From positions 1 to 58,104 of the forward strand of contig JBBRAY010000022.1 in the NCBI GenBank assembly GCA_038206355.1: a stretch of 58,104 bases of DNA, given 5' to 3'. The notes under the pieces were generated by a model, which was not told the origin of the DNA, ran no database searches, and saw only the letters and a program-made list of their open reading frames with translations. The first letter of the stretch is position 1; each line of letters starts with the position of its first letter. The translations under genes were made by a program, and so were the position numbers. This DNA comes from JAPLDB01 sp038206355. Its GTDB lineage: Bacteria > Bacteroidota > Bacteroidia > AKYH767-A > 2013-40CM-41-45. This document shows positions 46,314-54,925 of the stretch, piece by piece.

Positions 46314-47012
46314 TCAGTATTTAGTCGCTGCTCTCTTCAGCATTTTTAAGTTACTCACTGAAATTCTCTTACCATACAGTGCAACAAGTTTTTGATTTTT
46401 AAAATCAGAAAGTGTTCTTACAAGTGTTTCAGTATTGGTAGCAACCAATTGCGCAAGGTCTTCCCGGGATAGAATAATATCCAATGTTTTCCCGTCAGCT
46501 TTCGTTCCGTGTTTTTTCATAAGCCCGATGAGCATCTCTGCAACCCTTCTGCTCACTTGCTTTGTAGCCACGTCAACGAGCTTTTCTATCGCATGATGAT
46601 AGTGATCTGCAAATATTTCGAAAAGCCTGAACAAAAAATCAGGGTTCTTATCCGCCAGTTCCCTGAAGAGACGTTTCGGAATAAAAAGCACTTCCGTACT
46701 TTCCGTTGCACATCCGGATAATTTGTAATCCGTATCATTCAGCAAATTCTGAAATCCGAGAAATTCATTTTCCCCTGCAATTGACAAAATGACTTCCTTT
46801 TCATTGTAAGACGCCTTAAATATTTTTACCTTTCCTTTAACAATAAAAAACATACCCAATGGCTTAAACCCTTCTCTGAATAAAAATTCCTTTTTTGAGT
46901 AACGGAATTTTTTAATCTGAACTGCTATAGATTCCAGGTATTCATCACTGAAACTACGGAAAGGAGATCGTTTATCATTTTGAAGCGCCTTATATTTTTT
47001 CAAATCTGTCAT
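46314..47012 (-). CDS. Crp/Fnr-family transcriptional regulator (second)
   Basis: Protein of 232 residues with an effector beta-roll (FLFREGFKPLGMFFIVKGKVKIF...), a dimer helix and an HTH (LSREDLAQLVATNTETLVRTLSDFKNQKL). The recognition helix again has the E-xx-x-R arrangement of FNR-like proteins. No N-terminal Cys cluster. It is a diverged paralogue of the regulator at 44762-45475. It is the last gene after DUF389-MscS-MscS, 19 bp downstream of the second channel, so it is probably co-transcribed with osmotic-channel genes. Confidence 0.9.
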   Translation of the reverse strand: MTDLKKYKALQNDKRSPFRSFSDEYLESIAVQIKKFRYSKKEFLFREGFKPLGMFFIVKGKVKIFKASYNEKEVILSIAGENEFLGFQNLLNDTDYKLSGCATESTEVLFIPKRLFRELADKNPDFLFRLFEIFADHYHHAIEKLVDVATKQVSRRVAEMLIGLMKKHGTKADGKTLDIILSREDLAQLVATNTETLVRTLSDFKNQKLVALYGKRISVSNLKMLKRAATKY

Positions 47013-47031
47013 ATCATATTTTGAGGTCCGT

Positions 47032-47901
47032 TCAAGTATTCATATCCATCTCAGGAGCACTTACTTGTTTCTCCTGCTTATCTGCATAATGAATTACGCG
47101 TTGCGGGAATGGAATCGAAATTTTATTTCTTCTGAAAGAATCAATAATTAAAAAACGCAATTCACTCTTTACATTCTCTATACGGAACAGGTTATAGCTG
47201 TAAAAAACCAAAGTAAAATCCAGTGATGACTGTCCAAAGTCTTTAAAGCGAACCGTTGGCTGATACGGAATATCATTGAGCACATCCTTATTCTGCACTG
47301 CGGCTTCCAATAATAAATTCCTGACGAGTAATTCATCTGAGGAATAATCCACACCCACGTCAATCATAAATCTGGAAGGCAACATGTTTGTTGTCCAGTT
47401 GATTATTTTTTCTTCAATAAACTTGTGGTTAGGAACGATAACCATATTGTCTTCCCTGGTCGTTACTTTTGAAGTGCGGATTGAAATCTCAACTACCCTT
47501 ACAACCATGCCATCAACTTCAACGATGTCGTCCACCTTTATCGTTCCTTCTATCAGCAATGCTATTCCCGAAATAAAATCCTTGAAAACATTCTGCAGTC
47601 CCAGGCCGATACCAACGAGTAATGCAGCGGAACTTGCCACGATTAAAGTTATATTGATTCCCAAAACCTGCAACATGGAGATCGTCGCTACCGTCCAAAT
47701 GACATATTTAAATAACTGAATGATGGAAAAGTGCCGCCCGTCTGATCTGTTTTTTCTTTTAAATGAGCGTGTGATCAGTGCTGAAATAAGCCTGACTAAG
47801 ACAAATGCAATAATAAAAATGAACGCAGCATTCAGCAGGTCACCCATGGTAATGGTAAAACCTCCGGTAGAAATTAATTCCGTTTTTAATACTTCTTTCA
47901 T
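47032..47901 (-). CDS. small-conductance mechanosensitive channel (MscS family)
   Basis: Protein of 289 residues with three N-terminal membrane helices. The pore helix TM3 (LIVASSAALLVGIGLGLQNVFKDFISG, about residues 90-116) has the Gly/Ala pattern of MscS. The beta-domain has EGTIKVDDIVEVDGMVVRVVEISIR and VPNHKFIEEKIINWT. It opens under membrane tension to release solutes. The next channel gene lies 72 bp upstream, and a Crp/Fnr gene lies downstream. The C-terminus is short, ending shortly after FPQRVIHY. Confidence 0.94.
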   Translation of the reverse strand: MKEVLKTELISTGGFTITMGDLLNAAFIFIIAFVLVRLISALITRSFKRKNRSDGRHFSIIQLFKYVIWTVATISMLQVLGINITLIVASSAALLVGIGLGLQNVFKDFISGIALLIEGTIKVDDIVEVDGMVVRVVEISIRTSKVTTREDNMVIVPNHKFIEEKIINWTTNMLPSRFMIDVGVDYSSDELLVRNLLLEAAVQNKDVLNDIPYQPTVRFKDFGQSSLDFTLVFYSYNLFRIENVKSELRFLIIDSFRRNKISIPFPQRVIHYADKQEKQVSAPEMDMNT

Positions 47902-47973
47902 TCAGTCTTATCCGCTTATTAAATTCAATGATATGGCATAAAATACAAAATGATTTACGAACAAAGGAAAAAA

Positions 47974-48783
47974 CTATTTATTCATGGTAATGATCTGATG
48001 CGGAAATGGCATTACGATATTATTTTCACGAAAAGAATTTAAAATCATCAAACGGATTTCACCCAGCATGCGTCCAACAGCCCGTACTTCCTCCGACCAG
48101 AAAAGTACCTTAAGAGAAACGGAGTAAGCTGTAAACTCTTCTATTCTGACGTACGGCTCAGGCATTTTCAACACCTTCTGGTGCTGCCTGATCACCTGCT
48201 GCATCAGTTCCATGGCTCTTTCTACATCCTTTGCCTCTACATGCACGTCCACATAATGGCGGTTCGTATTTTTCTGATTCGACCAGTTGATGATTTCGCT
48301 TTTGGTGAGAAATGAATTGGGTACGATGATCTCCTTTTCCTCCCTTGTTTTTACAACAGAAGTCCTGAAACGAATGGCTAAAATCTCCACACGTTTTTCG
48401 CCGATCTGAATCACATGTCCGACTTTAATGGTTCCCTCAGCCAATAAAATAATGCCGGAAATAAAGTCAAAGAATAATGTCTGTAAACCCAACCCAATAC
48501 CGACAAGCAAAGCTGCAGAACCTGCAATGAGAACGGTAACATCAATGCCCAGAAGCTTTAATGCTGCGGCAATATAAAATACAACAAAAAAATACTTGAC
48601 AACTGTGTAGATGGTAAATTTCTGCCCTTCATCAAACTTTTTATAATTTGCCAGCATACGTTTTACTATCCATAAAACAATCCAACTGGCGACTGTCAGC
48701 ATCAGCACATAAAATATTCTGGAAACAGTTAATGCATAACTGCCAAGGCTCATTAGTTCGTATCCGAAAAGTTCCTTAATCAT
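47974..48783 (-). CDS. small-conductance mechanosensitive channel (MscS family), second paralogue
   Basis: Protein of 269 residues, same design as its neighbour. Pore helix LIAGSAALLVGIGLGLQTLFFDFISG, beta-domain EGTIKVGHVIQIGEKRVEILAIRFR, and VPNSFLTKSEIINWSNQ. The C-terminal alpha/beta domain ends FPHQIITMNK. The two proteins are diverged and probably differ in gating. It starts 11 bp after the DUF389 stop, in the same operon. Confidence 0.94.
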   Translation of the reverse strand: MIKELFGYELMSLGSYALTVSRIFYVLMLTVASWIVLWIVKRMLANYKKFDEGQKFTIYTVVKYFFVVFYIAAALKLLGIDVTVLIAGSAALLVGIGLGLQTLFFDFISGIILLAEGTIKVGHVIQIGEKRVEILAIRFRTSVVKTREEKEIIVPNSFLTKSEIINWSNQKNTNRHYVDVHVEAKDVERAMELMQQVIRQHQKVLKMPEPYVRIEEFTAYSVSLKVLFWSEEVRAVGRMLGEIRLMILNSFRENNIVMPFPHQIITMNK

Positions 48784-48794
48784 CTTTATTTAAA

Positions 48795-50111
48795 TTATCT
48801 TCTTAATTTAATGTTGGTGATATCAACCTGTACGTCTGAAGCATTCAGCCTTACTTTTAACCAACTTGTAATTTTATCACGTTCAGCAGAAGAAATATTT
48901 TTATCGGAGGTCATGCTACACATCCAGAAAATATTGCTTCCGGTTTTGCTGTAATTGGTCACGGGCTGAATCACAGCAGATAATAAAGCCGGATATTGGG
49001 CACTGAGTTCCTTATATACCTGTTCACTCAACATCTTCTGATTATTCAGACTATCCAGCTTCGACAAAAGCAACCTGACCTGTAATTCTCTTTCTGAAAG
49101 TGCAAGGGTAAGCTGGTTGGTTTGCTTATCCTCCTTTTCTCTGTTCTCTTTCAGGTAAGCAAATCCCTGTCTGACTTCAAGGCAGGAAGAATCAATTCCA
49201 TACCTGCCCGACTTTCTTTTCAATGCATCAATTTCAGTTTTTTCAATAAACTGACCACCGTAAGTTAATGAAATGGATTTATTTTTCGTATCAATACTTT
49301 TTTGCAATAAATAATCATTTGGAAAAACTGCTTCATTTGCAACAAAGAGATTGGCGTTCTTCTCAAACTTATTTTGCTGAACAATATCATATCCAAAATA
49401 AATGCTGGGCAACAAGGTGATCATTACAACTACCCATACAATTCTTTTCGCCTTTTTTTCGTCTTCCGGATGCGGCAATTTTTTATAGGGAAATTTTAAA
49501 AATCTTGTTGTTATCAGCGTAGCTAGTGCAATGAAAACACTGTTGATGATAAATAAGTAAAAGGCTCCGAAAAAAAATGTAAACTGAAGAGTAGCCAGTC
49601 CGTATCCTGCAGTACACAAAGGAGGCATCAACGCAGTGGCGATGGCAACACCCGGAATTACGTTTCCCTTTTGACGGCTTGATGTTGCAAGAATTCCGGC
49701 GAACCCCCCAAATAACGCAATGAGCACATCATATATATTCGGAGAAGTACGCGCCAGAATTTCAGAATGCGCTTCGTTGATTGGGGAAATAAAAAAATAA
49801 ATTGTTGAAGTTGCCAGTCCAACGCCGGCCGCAAACAAATAATTAAACAATGCTTTCCTCAGCAATGCAAGGTCATTGAGTGCCATTCCCATTCCGAGCC
49901 CCATGATAGGACCCATCAATGGAGATACAAGCATGGCACCAATAATTACGGCTGTTGAATTTACATTGAGTCCGAGGGATGCAATAAAGATAGCAAATAC
50001 AAGAATCCACAGATTGGTCCCTCTGAATGGAACACCTTTGCGAATACTTTCTATTACAGATTGATAATCTTCTTTCTCATTTTTTAAACGGAAGTTATCC
50101 AGGATGTTCAT
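48795..50111 (-). CDS. DUF389 multi-pass membrane protein
   Basis: Protein of 438 residues with about six or seven membrane helices in its first 270 residues. DUF389 hallmarks are NSTAVIIGAMLVSPLMGPIMG (about residues 50-70), a second helix set with VIPGVAIATALMPPLCTAGYGL, and a soluble C-terminal domain predicted as coiled coil (QLTLALSERELQVRLLLSK...). Function is unknown. The family is often found near Crp and osmotic-stress genes. It is the first gene of an operon with two MscS channels and a Crp/Fnr regulator. Confidence 0.92.
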   Translation of the reverse strand: MNILDNFRLKNEKEDYQSVIESIRKGVPFRGTNLWILVFAIFIASLGLNVNSTAVIIGAMLVSPLMGPIMGLGMGMALNDLALLRKALFNYLFAAGVGLATSTIYFFISPINEAHSEILARTSPNIYDVLIALFGGFAGILATSSRQKGNVIPGVAIATALMPPLCTAGYGLATLQFTFFFGAFYLFIINSVFIALATLITTRFLKFPYKKLPHPEDEKKAKRIVWVVVMITLLPSIYFGYDIVQQNKFEKNANLFVANEAVFPNDYLLQKSIDTKNKSISLTYGGQFIEKTEIDALKRKSGRYGIDSSCLEVRQGFAYLKENREKEDKQTNQLTLALSERELQVRLLLSKLDSLNNQKMLSEQVYKELSAQYPALLSAVIQPVTNYSKTGSNIFWMCSMTSDKNISSAERDKITSWLKVRLNASDVQVDITNIKLRR

Positions 50112-50259
50112 GAAATCGTGCGGATTGAAAATTTACAATAATGGCAAAGATAGTTTTTGATTCTTCGGCAAAACATGACGATTGCGTGTTGCCATTTCAC
50201 TATGAAAAAAATCTGAAGGCATAATAATGGCCGGCATCAGAGTAGTGGCTCTGTTTGAG

Positions 50260-50296
50260 AGATTCCTCATTTCATTTATAATGATATGAGGAATCT
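50260..50296. repeat. 11-bp perfect inverted repeat, possible terminator
   Basis: AGATTCCTCAT (50260-50270) and ATGAGGAATCT (50286-50296) with a 15-base loop. It lies in the 284-bp gap between the DUF389 start and the M48 stop, so it may end the M48 transcript. A long AT-rich loop and no U-run make this uncertain. The rest of the gap shows nothing else. Confidence 0.4.
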
Positions 50297-50395
50297 ATCT
50301 GATCCAAACTGAGCTTCTACAAACATCAGCTTTTCAATGAATGGACCTGAAGATTATATTTATATTCGCCCGAATCCCTTCACCCGAAGATCAGG

Positions 50396-51193
50396 CTAAT
50401 CCTTCAGTTTTTCTTTCAGCCCATCCCAGGTTTCAATATTGAGTACAGACTTAAAATCCACCTTCTTGTTTTTACTGTACTCAATAATATTTTCCGCTCT
50501 TTCCTTAGAATCGGGATGAGTATTGATCCATGCAAAATATTTCATCGCATCATTCTCCTTTTCGGATATCATAAACAAGAAATCAGCAAATGGTTCAGGA
50601 TTTATTTTTGCTTTTAAAAGATAATCAACGGCCTTAATATCCGCTTCCTTTTCCATCTTTCTGTCAAAAGCTGTAGAAGAAATTTTTTTTACCGCTTCCT
50701 TTATTATTTCGGTACCGCCTTTGCCGGAAGTCATAGAAACGATTGATGCAATACCAACGTCCTTCACCAGTTTTTTCATCACATGACTGAGTACGATGTG
50801 GGCCATTTCATGTCCGATGACACCACTTAATTCTTCCTGGTTATCAGAAGCCAGAATTAATCCATCATAGATGATCAAATGACCATTGGGCAATGCAAAA
50901 GCGTTGACATCATCTTTCTTCAGGATGTGAATTTTTATTCTTTCCCTATCGATATGATTGGCGTTGCAAATCTTTGTAACAATGCTGTCAATAGAATTTA
51001 CGACAAAAGGATTTTTAATCTCATTCTCTGTCTTTCTGAAAAAATCCCAAAATAGATCACCGGTCCTTTGTTCTGTCTTATCCGTTATTTTTTGAACACG
51101 GAAAAGATCAACCCAGTTTACCTGTGAAAGTAAAAACCATGTCATGAAAAATAATGCTGCAATAGCAATTCCCTGAAACAATATTTTTTTCAT
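50396..51193 (-). CDS. M48-family membrane-anchored metalloprotease
   Basis: About 265 residues. The start chosen is the Met at 51193 (KKILFQGIAIAALFF), because the upstream MKQKYIQ adds nothing family-like; 51214 is the alternative. It has an N-terminal membrane anchor, then a periplasmic M48 domain with HExxH in GHEMAHIVLSHV and the third zinc-ligand Glu in EKEADIKAVDYL (the usual ExxxD). NAFALPNGHLIIYDGL precedes the metal site, as in other M48 enzymes. It is related to BepA/LoiP-type proteases that act on outer-membrane proteins; the precise substrate is unknown. Confidence 0.92.
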   Translation of the reverse strand: MKKILFQGIAIAALFFMTWFLLSQVNWVDLFRVQKITDKTEQRTGDLFWDFFRKTENEIKNPFVVNSIDSIVTKICNANHIDRERIKIHILKKDDVNAFALPNGHLIIYDGLILASDNQEELSGVIGHEMAHIVLSHVMKKLVKDVGIASIVSMTSGKGGTEIIKEAVKKISSTAFDRKMEKEADIKAVDYLLKAKINPEPFADFLFMISEKENDAMKYFAWINTHPDSKERAENIIEYSKNKKVDFKSVLNIETWDGLKEKLKD

Positions 51194-51358
51194 CTGTATA
51201 TATTTTTGCTTCACAATTGAAAGCCATGTTCATTTCTACCGGGATGCAATTGTACTAATACGCTCATTACACAGGCAACTTAATGAATACTAATCAACCT
51301 GTTATTTTCGAAGATTCTTATGTCGCTTGACCTACGTAGCGCTCAGTATACTGCTATT

Positions 51359-51796
51359 TCATGGTGCCGGTTTGCAGATTAAATTCGTCAGGTCACCATA
51401 AAACCACCACTTAATATGGATCCCTTTTCTTGTCCGGATTGCAGTATAAATCGTTGCAATAAATTCAGCCAGGTTAAAAACAACTGCGGCGATCATGTAG
51501 GCGATGTAATCACTTGTAATTGTTTCAGAAGTAAAGATGATGGAAACAGTCCACCAGAAACCAAAACTATTAATGAACAGCAAAGAAATCTGCGACAACA
51601 AAGCCTGCATGCAATGCCACCTCACGAAATAAGTACCATTCCTGTTGCCCACATAAAAAATGAACGTTGCAATCAGGTTTATGATTGGCAACGGAAGGCC
51701 GGCAATAATGGCTATCAATGACATCAGGTAACTGTTTGATGCCTTTTCAGCTTCATGCTCGCCCGGTTCATAAGCAAATTTTGCAATCTGTATCAT
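51359..51796 (-). CDS. DUF4870-like small membrane protein
   Basis: Protein of 145 residues with three or four membrane helices. A conserved-looking segment (GNRNGTYFVRWHCMQALLSQI, around residue 50) recalls the DUF4870 arrangement, in which an aromatic residue and His follow a polar turn. The start overlaps the DUF2752 stop by 4 nt. It is third in the TM2-DUF2752-DUF4870 operon. The family label is by pattern only. Confidence 0.7.
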   Translation of the reverse strand: MIQIAKFAYEPGEHEAEKASNSYLMSLIAIIAGLPLPIINLIATFIFYVGNRNGTYFVRWHCMQALLSQISLLFINSFGFWWTVSIIFTSETITSDYIAYMIAAVVFNLAEFIATIYTAIRTRKGIHIKWWFYGDLTNLICKPAP

Positions 51797-52209
51797 AGTC
51801 CTTTCGAAATATTCCAGACCCAGTTCATCAGCATCAGTATCACCAATGGAATCGCATAGCGCGGCCTTTTAAGAAAAGTCTCTGCCTTCCTATAAAACAG
51901 AAACAATGTTTTTCTGTTTGTGGTGAAGTCTATAATAATCCACAGAGGAGTGAGAAATACAATAGCAGCAACTAGGTATCCCAGCGGATTAATTTTCAAC
52001 GCTTCAATAAAATTCCCTTTTGTGAGTGCAATTACAGAACGCGTAGAACCACATGAAGGACATGGAACTTTGATGGTGTGCTTAATCAGACAAGCTTCTA
52101 CAGGCCCGCCTCCCGGGGAAGATGATATACCCCGATAAAGCCAGGCAACGCCCCCCAGGCATAACAGAAATAGAAAAAAATAAAGTCTGTTTCGTTCTGT
52201 TATCATCAA
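51793..52209 (-). CDS. DUF2752 membrane protein
   Basis: Protein of 138 residues with about three membrane segments. The DUF2752 hallmark CPSCGSTRSVIALTKGNF (about residues 49-66, Cys-x-x-Cys-Gly-x-x-Arg) is present, and the C-terminus has INPLGYLVAAIVFLTPLW. These proteins form small operons with TM2-domain proteins in Bacteroidota; function is unknown. It overlaps TM2 at its start (52209) and the DUF4870-like gene at its stop (51793) by 4 nt each. Confidence 0.88.
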   Translation of the reverse strand: MMITERNRLYFFLFLLCLGGVAWLYRGISSSPGGGPVEACLIKHTIKVPCPSCGSTRSVIALTKGNFIEALKINPLGYLVAAIVFLTPLWIIIDFTTNRKTLFLFYRKAETFLKRPRYAIPLVILMLMNWVWNISKGL

Positions 52210-52544
52210 TATAAAAACTGCTGAATCTTCTCCATATTTTTTTCGCGCGTAGCTCCTTGAATTAAGAACCAGTCAATGATAGCCCATATACCCAGCCCGC
52301 CACAGGTTAAAAGTTTCCCGACACCCAGCCCGGTATCACCAATGATAAAGCGATCAATGCCCAATGAGCCGGCTAAGATAGAAACGATCAGGCTTACGGT
52401 TGGATCTTTAAATTGTATGGTAGAGATCATCACCCATTTGGAATCATCCATGGCAAGGAGTCGTTCCCTGATGCCCATGATCTGATGACTCTCGAAAAAC
52501 TTTCCGTTTGACATGATGAACATGTCCACTTTTTGTGCGTCCAT
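52206..52544 (-). CDS. TM2-domain membrane protein
   Basis: Protein of 112 residues with two hydrophobic helices joined by a tight turn. The TM2 signature is GSLGIDRFIIGDTGLGVGKLLTCGGLGIWAIIDWFLI (about residues 61-97), with the conserved D-R-F and Gly-rich C-terminal helix. The N-terminus is charged and cytoplasmic. It leads the TM2-DUF2752-DUF4870 operon. Confidence 0.9.
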   Translation of the reverse strand: MDAQKVDMFIMSNGKFFESHQIMGIRERLLAMDDSKWVMISTIQFKDPTVSLIVSILAGSLGIDRFIIGDTGLGVGKLLTCGGLGIWAIIDWFLIQGATREKNMEKIQQFLY

Positions 52545-52859
52545 TGTTGTAGTTTTAAATGTTAGTGTTTAGTGGTTAATATTTACAGAGACTGAATACC
52601 TGAAGAATTAAAACTAAAAAGCTCAAGAGACATATTTGCTCCTCTATTATTATCTTTCCGGAAAAGCATGAACTGTAAAAATGGAAATAAAATCAATATT
52701 ACAAAACTATTTTTTTGAATTAATTCCACATTAAGGTCTCAGTTTCAATGGACTGATTCTTTAAACACTTCTTCGTTGAAAAGAAAGAGGAAAACAAATG
52801 ATTCTTCCACTCAGAGCGGATGTGATTTTGTACTTTTGTAAAATACCTGAAAGACAGAA
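52545..52859. other. divergent intergenic region with TAnnTTTG promoter at 52831
   Basis: About 315 bp between the minus-strand TM2 gene and the plus-strand kinase. A TACTTTTG box (52831-52838) fits a Bacteroidota -7 element and would start the kinase transcript only about 15 nt before its ATG. No clear -33 TTTG. The minus-strand promoter is not obvious. Confidence 0.5.
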
Positions 52860-54095
52860 ATGAAGTTCAATTTTTCCCTGATTTTTATCGTCCTCTTCCT
52901 TATCTCTGCACCTGCCGTCATTGCTGATGACATGAGTGCCATTCATCAGCAGGATCATCTGGACGCGCTTTCTGTCTATAAAAAGAACGCCGATGATTAT
53001 GTCGCTCAGAACTTAAACCGTTTTGCGTTGAATCAATTGCTAAATTATGATGCTGCAATTGACACCATGTATAAAGCAGAAATGGCGGACACTGTTGCGG
53101 CATTCAAAATGAATTATGGAAAGTCTCATCTGGAGCGAAACAATACGATAACTGAACTCAACAGACAAATTCAGGAGCTCTCTGATAAAAAAGAAAAAGC
53201 ATCTTCGGGATACTCCGGTCTCCTTCGCAAGGCGGGAATAGCTTCGCTCATCTGGCTGGTTATTGTTATAATACTGGTACAGATCCGAACGCATACCTTA
53301 AAAAAAATACAGGCACGGCTTGACGTGAGTATAAATCAGCTTGCAACATCTGTTCAGAAAAAGGATGCCGGAATTTCATTATTAAAACTGGCCCATGAAA
53401 ATTCCTCCCGTACTGAAAACCTGAATTCAAAAACAGAAGTGATTCAAAAATTATTTGCCGAATCACCGATCACGGTTGAAAAAGGATTTTCAAAAGAAGT
53501 TGCAGATAAGGTAAAGGTTGCAATAGCCGATCTGGTACGTTCCGGAACTTCGGGCTACAAAATTATTTCAACGATACTGACGCAGGAGAATGAGGCAGGC
53601 GATGAAAAAGTAAATGCAAATCTGAATACACTTTGCGACCAGTGCTTTGAACTCGTGTACTCCGGAATGAAATCCGAAAATCCGGACTTGAAAATTTCCG
53701 TTTCGAAGGATCTTGAAAAAAATCTTCCGCAGATCAAACTTATTCCTGAAGCCATCGCACAGTTGCTGATCAATGTGCTCGTCAATGCCTTTCAATCTGT
53801 TCAGGAACGACAGGAAGAAAAAATCAAAGGGTATGTACCGAAAGTAACCATCAGCACCCGCGTATTGCCGAGGTTTCTGCAAGTGCGCATTCATGACAAT
53901 GGATTGGGAATGACTGATGAAATTATTCAACAGGTATGCGAACCCTATTTCACGATGAAAAACAGTTCCCACGCATCCGGATTGGGAATGGCAAACGCAA
54001 AAACAATCGCCGGTGAATTGCATCGTGGGGAACTGAAGATTGAAAGTGAACCGGGAAACAAGACTGATGTTTACATTAAATTTTTCACCTCATGA
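52860..54095 (+). CDS. membrane sensor histidine kinase with HATPase domain
   Basis: Protein of 411 residues. A signal peptide (LIFIVLFLISAPAVIADD) is followed by a helical extracytoplasmic part of about 95 residues, a membrane helix (ASLIWLVIVIILVQI, about 127-142), a coiled-coil linker and a C-terminal HATPase. The N-box is QLLINVLVNAFQSV, G1 is DNGLGMT, and G2 is SSHASGLGMANAKTIAGEL. A clean HisKA box is not visible; His 178 in LKLAHENSS is the best candidate. The next gene overlaps its stop (ATGA) and repeats the same overall plan without the ATPase domain. Confidence 0.85.
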   Translation: MKFNFSLIFIVLFLISAPAVIADDMSAIHQQDHLDALSVYKKNADDYVAQNLNRFALNQLLNYDAAIDTMYKAEMADTVAAFKMNYGKSHLERNNTITELNRQIQELSDKKEKASSGYSGLLRKAGIASLIWLVIVIILVQIRTHTLKKIQARLDVSINQLATSVQKKDAGISLLKLAHENSSRTENLNSKTEVIQKLFAESPITVEKGFSKEVADKVKVAIADLVRSGTSGYKIISTILTQENEAGDEKVNANLNTLCDQCFELVYSGMKSENPDLKISVSKDLEKNLPQIKLIPEAIAQLLINVLVNAFQSVQERQEEKIKGYVPKVTISTRVLPRFLQVRIHDNGLGMTDEIIQQVCEPYFTMKNSSHASGLGMANAKTIAGELHRGELKIESEPGNKTDVYIKFFTS

Positions 54096-54850
54096 AATCA
54101 TTGGTAAATAAAATATTGTCCCTTACTTTTATCTGGCTGATAATTTCCATTTCAAATTTCGGACAGGCACCTGACCTTGACAGGTTGATTGCCAACATCA
54201 CTGTGGCTGCACCGCCCGTTGAAGCACTCGACATTGCTGCGCTTCAACTACATTATTTTGATTCAGTTACCCCGACACCTGAACAGGAAAAGAAAATGAT
54301 GGAGGCCTACAAGGCTTTATCAGCGGGGTTTGCAGCGAATGTACATTTCAAACAAGGCTATAATGTTTTTCAAAAATACCTGAATCTGAAAGAAAAGATA
54401 ATGGCTGAAGAAAAAGCAGGAGTGATCATCGGTCTGCAAAATGAATACAGGCAAATGGATAAAGCAGATGAAGACAAAGTGGTTAATTTGCAGAACGAAG
54501 TCGCTCAGCTGAACATGGATACGGAGGGATTTATTTCTAAACGAAGCGGATTTAAAAATATTTTTTCGATCGTGATCGTTGCACTATCTGTATTGTTCGC
54601 AGCATCGCTTTTCCGTTCCGGCGTACGATTGAGGAGTCTGAATACGCAAACAAAAGCAAACCAGGGAATCATCAAAGACAATCACCGGATTGTATCTCTT
54701 GGCTATATTGGCGAAGGCATACCTGCTGCACTTGCAGCCGAAAATGCGAATACAAAAAAGGCTGCAAATAATGTATTACAACTGGTGCCGGAAGGATTGA
54801 CTGATCCTCAAAAAACTGCACTAAAGGATATCATAGATTCAGTCGGTTAA
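54092..54850 (+). CDS. kinase-like partner protein lacking an ATPase domain
   Basis: Protein of 252 residues with a signal peptide (ILSLTFIWLIISISNFGQ), a periplasmic helical region ending in a coiled coil (LQNEYRQMDKADEDKVVNLQ...), a membrane helix (NIFSIVIVALSVLFAASLF, about 156-174) and a short cytoplasmic tail (VSLGYIGEGIPAALAAENAN). The plan of signal peptide, coiled coil, helix and SLxxIxE/ENxN-type tail mirrors the kinase upstream, with which it overlaps by 4 nt. It may be a second sensor subunit, a dimer partner or a phospho-acceptor protein. No known family is recognised. Confidence 0.7.
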   Translation: MKSLVNKILSLTFIWLIISISNFGQAPDLDRLIANITVAAPPVEALDIAALQLHYFDSVTPTPEQEKKMMEAYKALSAGFAANVHFKQGYNVFQKYLNLKEKIMAEEKAGVIIGLQNEYRQMDKADEDKVVNLQNEVAQLNMDTEGFISKRSGFKNIFSIVIVALSVLFAASLFRSGVRLRSLNTQTKANQGIIKDNHRIVSLGYIGEGIPAALAAENANTKKAANNVLQLVPEGLTDPQKTALKDIIDSVG

Positions 54851-54925
54851 AATGCTTTTCGTCATTTCAGATGACGACGAAACCATAAACAAAACCGAAG
54901 AAATAGTGCTGTATGAACTTTGTTA

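Noticed and set aside
52705..52740. Motif-like TTACAA ... ATTCCACATT before TM2
   Set aside because: The spacing and central half-site do not match, and there is no aligned -7 box.
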